The notes beneath the pieces are model-generated. The model saw nothing but the letters and a program-made list of their open reading frames with translations, did no database searches and was not told where the DNA came from. A stretch of 64,000 bases of DNA from Pseudomonas plecoglossicida NBRC 103162 = DSM 15088 (GTDB lineage: Bacteria; Pseudomonadota; Gammaproteobacteria; Pseudomonadales; Pseudomonadaceae), in assembly GCF_000730665.1 (NCBI RefSeq), contig NZ_BBIV01000010.1, positions 1-64,000 of the forward strand, in the 5' to 3' direction. The number at the start of each line of letters is the position of its first letter. The stretch's first letter is position 1. Shown here one piece after another: positions 9,352-18,695 of this stretch. The position numbers and the translations under genes were made by a program.

Positions 9352-10483
9352 CCACCGCCGCACCGCACAGGCTGATCACCAGCGTCATGGGCACCGCGCT
9401 GCCATCGTGCAGCAGGCTGACCAATGACGCAGCGCCGGCGGCGACGCTGAATTGCAAGCAGCCCATCAAAGCCGAGGCGCTGCCGGCCCGAGCGCCCTGG
9501 CCACTCATGGCGCAGGCCGAGGCATTGGGAATGATGCAGCCGAGGCTGGCGATGCAGACGAACAGCGGCACCAGCAGGGGCCACAACTGCGCAGGGCGCA
9601 ACGCTGCCACGCCAAGCAGGACCAGCCCCGCCGCCAGGTAGAACCACACCGCACGCACCAGCAGGAACGCCGGACCACGCTTGGCCAGCAGGCGTGCGTT
9701 GACCTGCGCCACCAGGATGAAGCCCGCCGCATTGGTGCCGAACAGCCAACCGTAATGCTCGGGTGGTACGCCATAGAGCTTGATGAATACGAAAGGTGAA
9801 CCGGCAATGTAGGCAAACATCCCGGCGATGGCGATGCCACCAGTCAAGGCATGCCCGATGAACACACGATCGGCCAGCAATCGCAGGTACTGACGCAGCG
9901 CTCCCGACAGCGGTTGGCGCGGGATGTGCGCAGGCAGGCTCTCTGGCAGGCCCCGGCTCACCGCCACCAGACAGCAGGCACTGAACAGGCTCAAGGCGAG
10001 GAAGATCGACTGCCAGCCAGCCAGGGTCACCAGTACGCCGCCGAGCATCGGCGCAAGGATGGGCGCCAGCCCCATCACCAGCATCAGTTGCGAGAACACC
10101 TTGGCCGAAGCCACCGGGTCGCATTTGTCACTGACGATGGCCCGCGACAGCACCATCCCGGCACAACCGCCCAAGGCCTGAACGAAACGCGCCAGGATCA
10201 GGGTGTCGAGGTTGGGTGCATAGGCGCAGGCCAGCGACGCGAGGGTGAACAGCGCTACACCGAACAGCAACGGCTTGCGCCGACCAAAGCGATCGGCCAC
10301 CGGTCCATAGGCCAGTTGGCCGAGCGACAGGCCGAGGAAGTACGCTGCCAGGGTGGCCTGTACATGTTTCTCATCGGTGGCGAACGCCTGCGCCATCGCC
10401 GGGAAGGCGGGCAGGTAGAAGTCGATCGCCAAGGGCCCGAACGCACTCAATGCGCCCAGGATCAGCACCATTCGCAGGTTCAT
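9302..10483 (-). CDS. Bcr/CflA-family drug-resistance MFS transporter
   Basis: This 393-residue inner-membrane protein has about 12 hydrophobic segments. The N terminus (ILGALSAFGPLAIDFYLPAFP) is the Bcr/CflA signature, and YGPVADRFGRRKPLL is the MFS motif A loop between helices 2 and 3. The family exports drugs such as bicyclomycin and chloramphenicol, or metabolites such as cysteine, by proton antiport. It lies 90 bases behind copZ on the same strand and could be read from the copper-responsive promoter, though the gap leaves room for its own. Confidence 0.9.
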   Translation of the reverse strand: MNLRMVLILGALSAFGPLAIDFYLPAFPAMAQAFATDEKHVQATLAAYFLGLSLGQLAYGPVADRFGRRKPLLFGVALFTLASLACAYAPNLDTLILARFVQALGGCAGMVLSRAIVSDKCDPVASAKVFSQLMLVMGLAPILAPMLGGVLVTLAGWQSIFLALSLFSACCLVAVSRGLPESLPAHIPRQPLSGALRQYLRLLADRVFIGHALTGGIAIAGMFAYIAGSPFVFIKLYGVPPEHYGWLFGTNAAGFILVAQVNARLLAKRGPAFLLVRAVWFYLAAGLVLLGVAALRPAQLWPLLVPLFVCIASLGCIIPNASACAMSGQGARAGSASALMGCLQFSVAAGAASLVSLLHDGSAVPMTLVISLCGAAVVSVALLTRSLQARRPA

Positions 10484-10573
10484 CAGGAATCCATAGCAGG
10501 CTAAGCAAGCGCGTAAGTCTACCTGCAGTGGACCCCTTCAGTATGAAAACATTTGCAACGAAATAGCCCAGGC

Positions 10574-10771
10574 TCAAGCCACCTCGACCTGGTAGCCCTC
10601 TTCACGGATCGCCGCCATCACCTGCTCGACCGCCAATGCGCTCTGCACGCGTACCTGCCTGGCGGCAAGGTCGACCTCCACCTGCGCCTTGGCATCCTGC
10701 TCCTGCACCGCGCGGGTGACCGCTTTCACGCAATGGCCGCAGGTCATGCCTTGTACGTTGAACACTTGCAT
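10574..10771 (-). CDS. copZ: Copper chaperone CopZ
   Basis: This 65-residue HMA-domain protein carries Cu(I) with the metal site GMTCGHC (Cys11 and Cys14) and delivers it to the CopA ATPase in the cytoplasm. The start at MQVFNVQG is fixed by a strong AAGGAGG at 10779-10785. A CueR-type promoter lies just upstream (10800-10830). It is divergent from the small exported-protein gene at 10918 and is near copA and cueR. Confidence 0.92.
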   Translation of the reverse strand: MQVFNVQGMTCGHCVKAVTRAVQEQDAKAQVEVDLAARQVRVQSALAVEQVMAAIREEGYQVEVA

Positions 10772-10799
10772 GGGTATCGCCTCCTTGTGGGTTTTGCCC

Positions 10800-10830
10800 A
10801 GTTTCAAGCTTGCCATTGGGGCAAGGTCAA
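10800..10830 (-). promoter_or_regulatory. CueR-type promoter of copZ
   Basis: Read on the minus strand, TTGACC (10825-10830) is the -35 and the weak GAAACT (10800-10805) is the -10, with a 19-base spacer as in MerR-family promoters. The spacer holds the dyad ACCTTGCC-N5-GGCAAGCT (10807-10827). It matches the copA promoter in layout and half-site sequence. Confidence 0.8.
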
Positions 10831-10917
10831 GTTCTGCGGCGAACGGCCGGGGTGGAAATCCGCGCGCACCTCGGCCAAGCTGCGCCTTTGACGATTCAGG
10901 CAAGCAGGAGATTCTTC

Positions 10918-11304
10918 ATGTTCAGGGCAGCAGTGAGCGTAGTCGGGTTACTGGGTGTGTTGGCCGCAGTGCCGCCAGCCAGCGCCGAGGGCAACTCGGA
11001 CTACAGCGTACTGATCATTTCCCGGGAGCGCCTGGAAGTGGCCACCAGCTGCGAAATCGGCATCTACCTAAACGATCAACTCTCCGGTCGCGTTTTCCAG
11101 GAGCAATCGACCTCCTTCAATCTGCCGCCAGGTCCGGTCGATGTGCGGTTGCGCCTGTTGCCGGGGCAAATGCCCGGCTGCGCCCCAGGCATCGAGGACC
11201 AGCGCAGCACGCGCCTGACCTTGCAGGCGGGGCAGATCAACAAATACCGCATTGCGATGGGGCACAATGGGCTTGAGTTAAAGCGAGCCGGCCTGGGCTA
11301 TTGA
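10918..11304 (+). CDS. Small exported protein in the copper locus
   Basis: This 128-residue protein has a clear signal peptide ([23 protein letters not shown]) and a mature domain of about 105 residues that is probably periplasmic. I do not recognise the family with certainty. It has two cysteines in the mature part ([11 protein letters not shown] and [10 protein letters not shown]), which could form a disulfide, and no Met-rich or His-rich copper motif. AGGAG lies upstream of the ATG. It sits between the copZ promoter and the copA promoter; its stop codon lies inside the copA -35 region. A copper-related function is suggested only by position. Confidence 0.75.
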   Translation: MFRAAVSVVGLLGVLAAVPPASAEGNSDYSVLIISRERLEVATSCEIGIYLNDQLSGRVFQEQSTSFNLPPGPVDVRLRLLPGQMPGCAPGIEDQRSTRLTLQAGQINKYRIAMGHNGLELKRAGLGY

Positions 11305-11331
11305 CCTTCCCCGCGTGGCAAGGTTGATGCT
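11301..11331 (+). promoter_or_regulatory. CueR-type promoter of copA-cueR
   Basis: TTGACC (11301-11306) and GATGCT (11326-11331) are 19 bases apart, the overlong spacing that MerR-family activators correct by untwisting DNA. The spacer carries the dyad ACCTTCC-N6-GGCAAGGT (11304-11324). The -35 overlaps the stop codon of the preceding gene. Confidence 0.88.
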
Positions 11332-11356
11332 GGAGGCCTGTCCAAGGAGGAGAGCC

Positions 11357-13756
11357 ATGCCCGCATCTACCACTTTCGACCTGCCGATTTCCGGCATGAC
11401 CTGTGCCAGCTGTGCTGGCCGTGTCGAGCGCGCGCTGCGCAAGGTCAACGGCGCAGAACAGATCAACGTCAACCTGGCGACCGAACAGGCCCGCGTCCAG
11501 GCCCCGGCCGGCAGCCTGCCCGCCCTGGTCGACGCCGTGCGCGCGGCAGGCTACGGCGTGCCGACCCGCACCGTGGAACTGCAGATCGGCGGCATGACCT
11601 GCGCCAGCTGCGTTGGTCGCGTCGAGCGAGCCCTCGGCAAAGTGCCAGGGGTCGAGCAGGTCAGCGTCAACCTCGCCAGCGAACGCGCCCATCTCGAGGT
11701 GCTCCAGGCACTCGATGATCAGCTGTTGATTGCCGCTGTCGACAAGGCCGGTTACCACGCCAGACTGCCACAGGCGCACCCGGATGATCAGCAGGCTGCT
11801 CAGCGCCGCCTGCGCAACGAACGCCTTGCAGTCGGCGCCGCCTTGCTGCTGGCGCTGCCCCTGGTGCTGCCGATGCTGGTGCAACCCTTCGGCCTGCACT
11901 GGATGCTGCCAGCCTGGGCGCAGTTCCTGCTGGCCACGCCGGTGCAGTTCATCCTCGGCGCACGCTTCTATGTCGCGGCCTGCAAAGCCGTACGCGCCGG
12001 CGCCGGCAACATGGACCTGCTGGTGGCCCTTGGCACCAGCGCCGGCTATGGCCTGAGCCTGTACCAATGGGCACAAGCGCCTGCCGGCACGCAGCCGCAT
12101 CTCTACTTCGAGGCTTCGGCGGTGGTGATCGCCCTGGTGCTGCTGGGCAAGTATCTGGAGAGCCGCGCCAAGCGCCAGACCGCCAGCGCCATCCGCGCAC
12201 TCGAAGCGTTGCGCCCCGAGCGCGCCGTGCGTCTGGTCGACGGCCGTGAAGAGGACGTGGCGATCGCAATGCTGCACCTGGGCGACCTGGTGCTGGTCAA
12301 GCCGGGGGAGCGCTTCCCGGTGGATGGTGAGGTAGTGGAAGGCCGCAGCCACGCCGACGAAGCCCTGATCAGCGGTGAAAGCCTGCCAGTGCCCAAGCAA
12401 CCGGGTGACAGCGTCACCGGCGGCGCCATCAACGGCGAAGGCCGGTTGTTGGTGCGCACCCAGGCCGTAGGCACCGAAACCGTGCTGGCCCGCATCATTC
12501 GCCTGGTCGAAGACGCCCAGGCGGCGAAGGCACCAATCCAGAAGCTGGTCGACCGTGTCAGCCAGGTGTTCGTCCCAGCGGTACTGGTGCTGGCGCTGGT
12601 CACCCTGGTCGGCTGGTGGCTGGCGGGTGTGCCGCTAGAAACCGCGCTGATCAACGCAGTGGCCGTGCTGGTCATCGCCTGCCCCTGTGCCTTGGGCCTG
12701 GCCACGCCGGCCGCGATCATGGCCGGTACCGGTGTCGCCGCACGCCACGGCATCCTGATCAAGGACGCCGAAGCCCTGGAGCGGGCGCACGCGGTGAACC
12801 GTGTGGTGTTCGACAAGACCGGCACGCTCACCTCTGGCAGCCCACGGGTGGTGCATAGCCAGGCGCTGTACGCTGACGGCGCCGAACTGCACCGCCTGGC
12901 CGGCGCCTTGCAGCGTGGCAGCGAACACCCGCTGGCCAAGGCCGTCCTGGATGCCTGCGCCGAACAAGGTCTGGACGTACCGCCCGTAGCCGACAGTCAG
13001 TCGCTCACCGGCCGCGGCATCGCCGGGCGGGTCGACGGGCGCGAACTGGCCCTGGGCAATCGCCGTCTGCTCGACGAAAGCGGCCTGCAACCCGGCGATC
13101 TGGCGCCCATGGCGCAAGCCTGGGAAGCCGAAGGCCGCACCTTGTCGTGGCTGATCGAACGCGGTGCGCAACCTCGCGTGCTGGGCCTTTTCGCTTTCGG
13201 CGACAGCCTCAAGGAGGGTGCCGAACAAACGATCAGCACGCTGCATGCACAACACATCAGCAGCCACCTGCTGACCGGTGACAACCGCGGCAGCGCCAAG
13301 GTCGTGGCCGAGCATCTGGGCATCGACGATGTCCATGCCGAAGTGTTGCCTGCCGACAAGGCCGCCACCGTGGCTGCGCTGAAAAAGAACGGCGTGGTGG
13401 CGATGGTCGGCGACGGCATCAACGATGCCCCGGCCCTGGCCGCCGCCGACATCGGCATTGCCATGGGCGGCGGCACCGACGTGGCCATGCAGGCTGCCGG
13501 CATCACGCTGATGCGTGGCGATCCGCGGCTGGTGCCCGCCGCGCTGGAAATCAGCCGCAAGGCCTACGCTAAAATTCGCCAGAACCTGTTCTGGGCCTTC
13601 ATCTACAACCTGATCGGCATCCCCCTGGCCGCGCTGGGCTACCTCAACCCTGTGCTGGCCGGCGCCGCCATGGCCCTGTCCAGCGTCAGCGTGGTCAGCA
13701 ATGCCTTGTGGCTGAAAACCTGGAAACCCACCAGCACCTCCCAGGAGGCCCCATGA
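11357..13756 (+). CDS. copA: Cu(I)-exporting P1B-type ATPase CopA
   Basis: This 799-residue inner-membrane ATPase pumps Cu(I) out of the cytoplasm. It has two N-terminal HMA domains, each with GMTCASC (Cys16/Cys19 and Cys82/Cys85). The transmembrane metal site is CPC (Cys442-Pro-Cys444), the phosphorylation site is DKTGT at Asp486, the SEHPLA motif is in the nucleotide domain, and [10 protein letters not shown] is in the hinge. The start at 11357 follows an AAGGAGGAGA ribosome-binding site. Its stop overlaps the cueR start (ATGA), so the two are translationally coupled, and a CueR box lies directly upstream. Confidence 0.96.
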   Translation: MPASTTFDLPISGMTCASCAGRVERALRKVNGAEQINVNLATEQARVQAPAGSLPALVDAVRAAGYGVPTRTVELQIGGMTCASCVGRVERALGKVPGVEQVSVNLASERAHLEVLQALDDQLLIAAVDKAGYHARLPQAHPDDQQAAQRRLRNERLAVGAALLLALPLVLPMLVQPFGLHWMLPAWAQFLLATPVQFILGARFYVAACKAVRAGAGNMDLLVALGTSAGYGLSLYQWAQAPAGTQPHLYFEASAVVIALVLLGKYLESRAKRQTASAIRALEALRPERAVRLVDGREEDVAIAMLHLGDLVLVKPGERFPVDGEVVEGRSHADEALISGESLPVPKQPGDSVTGGAINGEGRLLVRTQAVGTETVLARIIRLVEDAQAAKAPIQKLVDRVSQVFVPAVLVLALVTLVGWWLAGVPLETALINAVAVLVIACPCALGLATPAAIMAGTGVAARHGILIKDAEALERAHAVNRVVFDKTGTLTSGSPRVVHSQALYADGAELHRLAGALQRGSEHPLAKAVLDACAEQGLDVPPVADSQSLTGRGIAGRVDGRELALGNRRLLDESGLQPGDLAPMAQAWEAEGRTLSWLIERGAQPRVLGLFAFGDSLKEGAEQTISTLHAQHISSHLLTGDNRGSAKVVAEHLGIDDVHAEVLPADKAATVAALKKNGVVAMVGDGINDAPALAAADIGIAMGGGTDVAMQAAGITLMRGDPRLVPAALEISRKAYAKIRQNLFWAFIYNLIGIPLAALGYLNPVLAGAAMALSSVSVVSNALWLKTWKPTSTSQEAP

Positions 13757-14157
13757 ACATCGGCCAGGCCGCCCGCCACAGCGGGCTCAGCACCAAGATG
13801 ATCCGCTACTACGAGTCCATCGGGCTGCTCAAGCCGGCCACCCGCAGCGACAGCGGCTACCGCCTGTACCAGCCGCAGGACCTGCACAGCCTGGCGTTCA
13901 TCAAGCGCTCCCGCGACCTGGGCTTTTCCCTGGAGGAAGTAGGCAAGCTGCTGACCCTGTGGCAGGACCGCCAGCGCGCCAGTGCCGACGTCAAGGCGCT
14001 GGCCGTGCAACACATCGATGAACTGAACCGGCGCATCGAAGAGTTGGTCAGTCTGCGCGATACCTTGAGCGAGCTGGCCGCCCACTGCCAGGGCAATAAC
14101 CGACCCGACTGCCCGATTCTCAAGGACTTGGCCAATGGCGGCGAATGCTGCCACTGA
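13753..14157 (+). CDS. cueR: Cu(I)-responsive MerR-family regulator CueR
   Basis: This 134-residue regulator has a MerR winged helix (residues 1-70, starting [21 protein letters not shown]), a coiled-coil dimerisation helix (about 75-110) and the metal loop with Cys112 and Cys120, the same positions as in E. coli CueR. The spacing of 7 residues between the two cysteines is the Cu/Ag/Au type. A further Cys pair at the C terminus (ECCH) resembles that of E. coli CueR. It overlaps copA by 4 bases, so its supply rises with copA transcription. Confidence 0.94.
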   Translation: MNIGQAARHSGLSTKMIRYYESIGLLKPATRSDSGYRLYQPQDLHSLAFIKRSRDLGFSLEEVGKLLTLWQDRQRASADVKALAVQHIDELNRRIEELVSLRDTLSELAAHCQGNNRPDCPILKDLANGGECCH

Positions 14158-14248
14158 CCGCCAGGGCAAGTCTGGTATGCCATATTAGCCTCAAGCCGAC
14201 CGAATAGTCGCCAAATGCGACTTCGCCCAATAAATACGGGCATTTCGC

Positions 14249-14275
14249 TCAAAAAATCCCGGGCGCTGCCGATGC
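14249..14275 (+). promoter_or_regulatory. Possible FliA (sigma-28) promoter
   Basis: TCAAAAAA (14249-14256), an 11-base spacer and GCCGATGC (14268-14275) come close to the sigma-28 pattern TAAAGTTT-N11-GCCGATAA. It lies upstream of the degenerate chemoreceptor gene, and chemoreceptor genes are typical FliA targets. Confidence 0.5.
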
Positions 14276-14318
14276 ATTGAGCATCGCGTGTCGATAAAAA
14301 CAAACTCCGGGAGCGTCG

Positions 14319-15023
14319 ATAAACATCAAACAGAAACTGACCTGGGCATTCGCGGTCATCGCCGCGCTGCCCATCGTCCTCGTGGCCACCCTGGTGGTCA
14401 TCAACCTGCGCGGCGAAGCCCGCGACGGATTCCTCGACAGCAGCAGCCGCGAGATCCGCCAGGTCAGCAATGCGATGGCACGCGAAGGCCAGCAACAGAT
14501 CGACGCTGCGGTGCACAGCGTCGACCGCCTGAGCCAGGAAATCGAACAGTCGGCCCAGTCGATCCAGCAACTGGAGCGTGACAGCAATGCGATCCAGTCG
14601 ATTCTCGGCACCATCCGCTCGATCGCCGAGCAGACCAACCTGCTGGCATTGAACGCCGCGATCGAGGCGGCAAGGGCCGGAGAACAAGGCCGCGGCTTTG
14701 CCGTGGTGGCCGACGAAGTGGCCGGGCAGATGCATGCCAGCCTCGAGGTGTCGCAGCAGTCGGTCAGCCGCATCGGCATGGCCCGTGACAGCTTCGGCCA
14801 GATTCGCGAGTCGGTGGACGTCATCCGCGACATGAACACCCAGATCGCCACGGCGGCAGAGGAACAGCACCAGGTGGCCGAGGACATCAACCGGCATATC
14901 AGCCAGATTCATGGCGATGCACAACTGGTGGCGGAACTGGCCCAGGCGGCGCGGCAGGACTCCGAGAGCCTGGCCGGGTTGTCCAACGAGCTGGATTCGC
15001 TGGTGCTGCGGTTCCGTACCTGA
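14319..15023 (+). pseudogene. Decayed methyl-accepting chemotaxis protein gene
   Basis: This frame of about 234 codons begins as a chemoreceptor ([20 protein letters not shown], transmembrane helix 1, then [15 protein letters not shown]) and jumps straight to the cytoplasmic signalling domain ([19 protein letters not shown], then [20 protein letters not shown] and [11 protein letters not shown]). The periplasmic sensor domain, second membrane helix and HAMP are missing. A second gap follows VVADEV: the usual R-x-LA-x-R/K-T-x-x-ST-x-EI stretch is absent and [16 protein letters not shown] follows. The reading frame stays open across both gaps. There is no ATG, GTG or TTG in the expected place: a GGGAG ribosome-binding site (14309-14313) precedes ATA at 14319. 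A GTG at 14382 lies inside the membrane helix. Family receptors are about 540-650 residues. Confidence 0.75.
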
Positions 15024-15061
15024 TCTGCAGCCCTTGCCGGCGATAGGGCCGGCACAGGCAA

Positions 15062-15841
15062 CTACAGCTTCAACTCACCCGGCGTGGCGCCAAACAACTG
15101 CTTGAAGGCAGCGATGTAAGCCGAGGTGGAGTCATAGCCACACCCGAGTGCCGCCTCGGTCACGCTGTCCCCGGCCTCCAGCAACGCCAGCGACGACAGC
15201 AAGCGCATGCGCTGTCGCCAGTTGCGAAAGCTCAACCCGGTTTCACGCTGGAACAGGCGCATCAGGGTCTTCTCCGAGCACGCCAGTTGCAGCGCCCACT
15301 CCTGCAGGGTCTGCCCCTGGTCGGGCGCTGCGATCAGCCCATTGCACAGCGCCAACAAACCCGGATGTCGGGGCAACGGCAACGAGAACCCCACTTCGGG
15401 CAGCGTGCGCAACTGGTCGAGCAGCACCGCCACCAGGCGCGCCTCGACACTTTCGCCTTCCGGGTAATGCGCCGGGTACAGGCAGAACTGCTTGATCAGC
15501 TCCCGCGCCAGTGGCGTCACCTCCAGTACCCGGCACTGCGTCGGCGCCCATGGGCAGGCGTCGCGGCGGATGTACAGGCTGCGCATTTCGGTGCGCCCGG
15601 TCGTCACCACTTGATGTTCGGCATCGGCGGGAATCCACACGCCCCACTGCGGCGGCGCGAAGTAGCTGCCCTCACGGGTGTACACGCCCAGTACGCCACT
15701 GATGGCATAGGAGAACTGCACCCAGTCGTGACGGTGGCAAGTGGTCCAGGAGCCCGCACCCAGGCTTTCGGCGCGGGCGTAGAGCGGCCTGGGCAAGTGA
15801 TCCAGTGCAGGAATGGCGCGGGGGTGTCCGATGCTCGGCAT
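15062..15841 (-). CDS. AraC-family transcriptional regulator
   Basis: This 259-residue protein has an N-terminal cupin-like sensor (residues about 15-90, with CHRHDWVQFSYAISGVLGVY) and a C-terminal AraC double helix-turn-helix (about 160-258, with CSEKTLMRLFQRETGLSFRNW and GCGYDSTSAYIAAFKQLFG). This cupin-AraC layout is common for regulators of neighbouring transporters or catabolic genes. It is transcribed in the same direction as the thiolase gene upstream, separated by a palindromic terminator, so it need not control it. Confidence 0.9.
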   Translation of the reverse strand: MPSIGHPRAIPALDHLPRPLYARAESLGAGSWTTCHRHDWVQFSYAISGVLGVYTREGSYFAPPQWGVWIPADAEHQVVTTGRTEMRSLYIRRDACPWAPTQCRVLEVTPLARELIKQFCLYPAHYPEGESVEARLVAVLLDQLRTLPEVGFSLPLPRHPGLLALCNGLIAAPDQGQTLQEWALQLACSEKTLMRLFQRETGLSFRNWRQRMRLLSSLALLEAGDSVTEAALGCGYDSTSAYIAAFKQLFGATPGELKL

Positions 15842-15900
15842 GGTGATTTCTTATAGCGCTGAGCAGACAAGCCTAACACCTGCACGCGCGATCTGCCCTC

Positions 15901-15928
15901 TTCGCCGGCAAGCCGGCTTGCCGGCGAA
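15901..15928. repeat. 28-base perfect REP palindrome
   Basis: The sequence is an exact inverted repeat of 14 bases on each side, built on CGCCGGCAAGCC. It lies 16 bases past the thiolase stop (minus strand) and 60 bases upstream of the AraC gene. It probably acts as transcription terminator as well as being a single REP unit. Confidence 0.75.
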
Positions 15929-15943
15929 AAGGCCGACGCGGTC

Positions 15944-17221
15944 TCAGCGCTCGACGATCACCGTCACGCCCTGCCCCCCCGCCGCGCAGATCGAAATCAA
16001 CCCGCGTCCCTTGCCCGCCTTGGCCAGCAACTTGGCCAAGCTGGCCAGAATCCGCCCGCCGGTCGCGGCAAACGGATGCCCAGCCGCCAATGAGCTGCCC
16101 TTGACGTTGAGCTTGCTGCGATCGATGGCCCCCAACGGTGCCTCCAGCCCCAGCCGCTGCCGACAGTAATCGGCATCCTCCCAGGCCTTGAGGGTACACA
16201 GCACCTGGGCTGCGAAGGCTTCGTGAATCTCGTAGTAGTCGAAGTCCTGCAGGCTCAGGCCGTTGCGCGCCAGCAGCCGAGGCACGGCGTAGACCGGTGC
16301 CATCAGCAGCCCTTCCTGGCCTTTGACGAAATCCACCGCCGCCGTTTCGCCATCGACCAGGTAAGCCAATACCTCCAGCCCCTGGGTCTGAGCCCACTCC
16401 GGTGTGCCCAGCAGCACCAGCGAAGCGCCATCGGTCAACGGCGTGGAGTTGCCCGCCGTCAGCGTACCCAGGCCGCTGTGGTCGAACGCAGGCTTGAGCC
16501 TGGCGAGTTGCTCCAGGTCCAGATCGGGCCGCAGATTGTTGTCGCGCGCAAGGCCCATGAACGGCGTGAGCAGGTCGTCCTGCCAGCCTTCGGCGTAGGA
16601 CGCTGCCAAGCGCTGGTGGCTGAGCAGCGCCAGTTCATCTTGCTCGGCACGGCCTATCTGCCAGGTCTGCGCCATGCGCTCGCAGTGCTCGCCCATCGAC
16701 ATGCCGGTGCGGGGCTCGCCATTGCGTGGCAGCTCGGGCTTGAGATGGCCAGGGCGCAGTTGCAGGAACGGCTTGAGCCGCTCACCAAGGTTCTTGCCGC
16801 GATTGGCCTGCAGGAGGATACGACGCAGCCCCTCATTGACGGCGATCGGCGCATCGGAGGTGGTGTCCACGCCGCCAGCGATACCGCAGTCGATCTGCCC
16901 CAGGGCAATCTTGTTGGCCACCAGCAGCGCGGCCTCCAGGCCCGTCCCACAGGCCTGCTGGATGTCATAGGCAGGCGTTTGTGGCGACAGGCGCGAGCCC
17001 AGCACGCATTCGCGCGTCAGGTTCATGTCGCGCGAATGCTTGAGCACCGCGCCCGCCGCCACCTCGCCCAGGCGCAGGCCATGCAGGCGATAGCGTTCGA
17101 TCAGACCCTCGAGGGTCACGGTGAGCATCGCCTGGTTGCTGGCGGTGGCGTAGGCGCCGTTGGAGCGAGCGAAGGGAATTCGGTTGCCGCCCAGGATCGC
17201 GACCCGGCGAAGTGAACGCAT
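15944..17221 (-). CDS. Acetyl-CoA acetyltransferase / 3-ketoacyl-CoA thiolase
   Basis: This 425-residue thiolase has the acylation cysteine in QQACGTGLEAA (near residue 92), the HEAFAAQVLC active-site loop, GHPFAATGGRI and the C-terminal ISICAAGGQG that supplies the second cysteine. Length is between AtoB/PhaA (390) and FadI (436), and the N terminus (VAILGGNRIPFARSNGAY) is FadI-like. It cleaves or condenses acyl-CoA. The start at 17221 follows AGGAGG. It is divergent from the FabG-like/MaoC pair, and together they would cover thiolase, ketoreductase and hydratase steps. Confidence 0.92.
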   Translation of the reverse strand: MRSLRRVAILGGNRIPFARSNGAYATASNQAMLTVTLEGLIERYRLHGLRLGEVAAGAVLKHSRDMNLTRECVLGSRLSPQTPAYDIQQACGTGLEAALLVANKIALGQIDCGIAGGVDTTSDAPIAVNEGLRRILLQANRGKNLGERLKPFLQLRPGHLKPELPRNGEPRTGMSMGEHCERMAQTWQIGRAEQDELALLSHQRLAASYAEGWQDDLLTPFMGLARDNNLRPDLDLEQLARLKPAFDHSGLGTLTAGNSTPLTDGASLVLLGTPEWAQTQGLEVLAYLVDGETAAVDFVKGQEGLLMAPVYAVPRLLARNGLSLQDFDYYEIHEAFAAQVLCTLKAWEDADYCRQRLGLEAPLGAIDRSKLNVKGSSLAAGHPFAATGGRILASLAKLLAKAGKGRGLISICAAGGQGVTVIVER

Positions 17222-17340
17222 GCGTGGATTCCTCCTGAAAGCATTTCGGTCCGTACAGCCTAGGTGTTTTTGCCGCATTCGAACGACCTTGCCACAAAGT
17301 TGGTCCACACTTGCAAGCTTGCCTTCAGGGAGACCCGCAC

Positions 17341-18693
17341 ATGAGCGACCGCTATCTCGGCTTTGCCAACTCCAACCTCGGCCGTCGCCTGATCGACGCC
17401 CTTGGCCTGCCGCGCCCGGCGCCGCTGGAGCGCTGGCAGGCCGGCCGCCTGCGCCCGGTGGAGGGCGCCCTGGTGCTGGGCGGAGGGCCGTTGGCCAATA
17501 CCCTCGAAGCCATCGCACCGCGCCTGACCGACGAATGCTACAGCTTCAATGGCGAAGGCTTGCAGGTGCCCGCCTGGGTCGCCGGTCTGGGGCCGAAGAT
17601 CAAGGCCGTGGTGTTCGATGCCAGCCATTTGTCCGACAGCGACGCGCTCAAGCAGTTGCGTGAGTTCTTCCAGCCCTTGCTGCGCAGCCTGGCCGCCTGC
17701 GCCCATGTGGTGATCCTTGGGCGTGCGCCGGAACAGCTCGACGACCCGCTGGCCAGCGTTGCCCAGCGTGCCCTGGAAGGTTTCAGCCGTTCGCTGGCCA
17801 AGGAGCTGCGCAATGGCGCGACCGCGCAGCTGCTGTACGTCGCCGAAGGTGCCGAAGATCAGCTCGAAGGGGCCCTGCGTTTCTTCCTGTCGCCCAAGAG
17901 CGCATTCGTTTCCGGCCAGGTGCTGCGCCTGCAACCCTGCGCCCGGCAGGTCGAGGACTGGACCCGGCCGCTGGCCGGCCAACGCGCCCTGATCACCGGC
18001 GCGGCGCGGGGCATCGGCGCGGCCATTGCCGAGACCCTGGCGCGCGACGGCGCCCAGGTCATGCTGCTGGACGTGCCGCAGGCGCAACAGGACCTCGACG
18101 CCCTGGCTGCGCGCCTGGGCGGCAAGGCCCTGGGCCTGGACATCTGCGCCGCCGATGCCGCCGCGCAACTGCTCGAAGCCCTGCCCGACGGCATCGATAT
18201 CGTCGTGCACAACGCCGGCATCACCCGCGACAAGACCTTGGCCAACATGACCCCGGAATACTGGGACGCGGTCATGGCGGTCAACCTCAAGGCCCCGCAG
18301 GTGCTGACCCAGGCGCTGTTCGATGCGGGCGCACTGGGCGAGCATGCCCGCATCACCTTGCTGGCGTCGGTCAGCGGCATCGCCGGCAACCGTGGCCAGT
18401 CCAACTACGCCGCGAGCAAGGCCGGGCTGATCGGCTTCGCCCAGGCCTGGGCGCCGAAGCTCGCCGCCCGCAGCGCCACCATCAACGCCGTGGCCCCAGG
18501 CTTCATCGAGACCCACATGACCGGCGCCATGCCCGTGGGCTTGCGCGAGGCCGGGCGGCGCTTGAGCTCGCTGGGCCAGGGCGGGCGCCCACAGGATGTT
18601 GCCGAGGCCATCGCCTGGCTCAGCCAGCCAGGGTCCGGCGCAGTCAACGGGCAAGTGCTGCGGGTGTGCGGCCAGGCATTGATGGGGGCGTGA
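17341..18693 (+). CDS. Long FabG-like 3-oxoacyl reductase (SDR)
   Basis: This 450-residue protein is about twice the length of ordinary FabG. The C-terminal half (about 210-450) is a complete SDR: ALITGAARGIGAAIAETL, HNAGITRDKTLANM, catalytic Ser in LLASVSGIAGNRG and Tyr/Lys in SNYAASKAGL. The N-terminal 200 residues form a second, degenerate Rossmann-like domain, as in mycobacterial FabG4 (high-molecular-weight FabG), which prefers CoA esters and NADH. It is followed after 2 bases by the MaoC gene and is divergent from the thiolase gene. Role in acyl-CoA metabolism is inferred from this grouping. Confidence 0.9.
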   Translation: MSDRYLGFANSNLGRRLIDALGLPRPAPLERWQAGRLRPVEGALVLGGGPLANTLEAIAPRLTDECYSFNGEGLQVPAWVAGLGPKIKAVVFDASHLSDSDALKQLREFFQPLLRSLAACAHVVILGRAPEQLDDPLASVAQRALEGFSRSLAKELRNGATAQLLYVAEGAEDQLEGALRFFLSPKSAFVSGQVLRLQPCARQVEDWTRPLAGQRALITGAARGIGAAIAETLARDGAQVMLLDVPQAQQDLDALAARLGGKALGLDICAADAAAQLLEALPDGIDIVVHNAGITRDKTLANMTPEYWDAVMAVNLKAPQVLTQALFDAGALGEHARITLLASVSGIAGNRGQSNYAASKAGLIGFAQAWAPKLAARSATINAVAPGFIETHMTGAMPVGLREAGRRLSSLGQGGRPQDVAEAIAWLSQPGSGAVNGQVLRVCGQALMGA

Positions 18694-18695
18694 AC

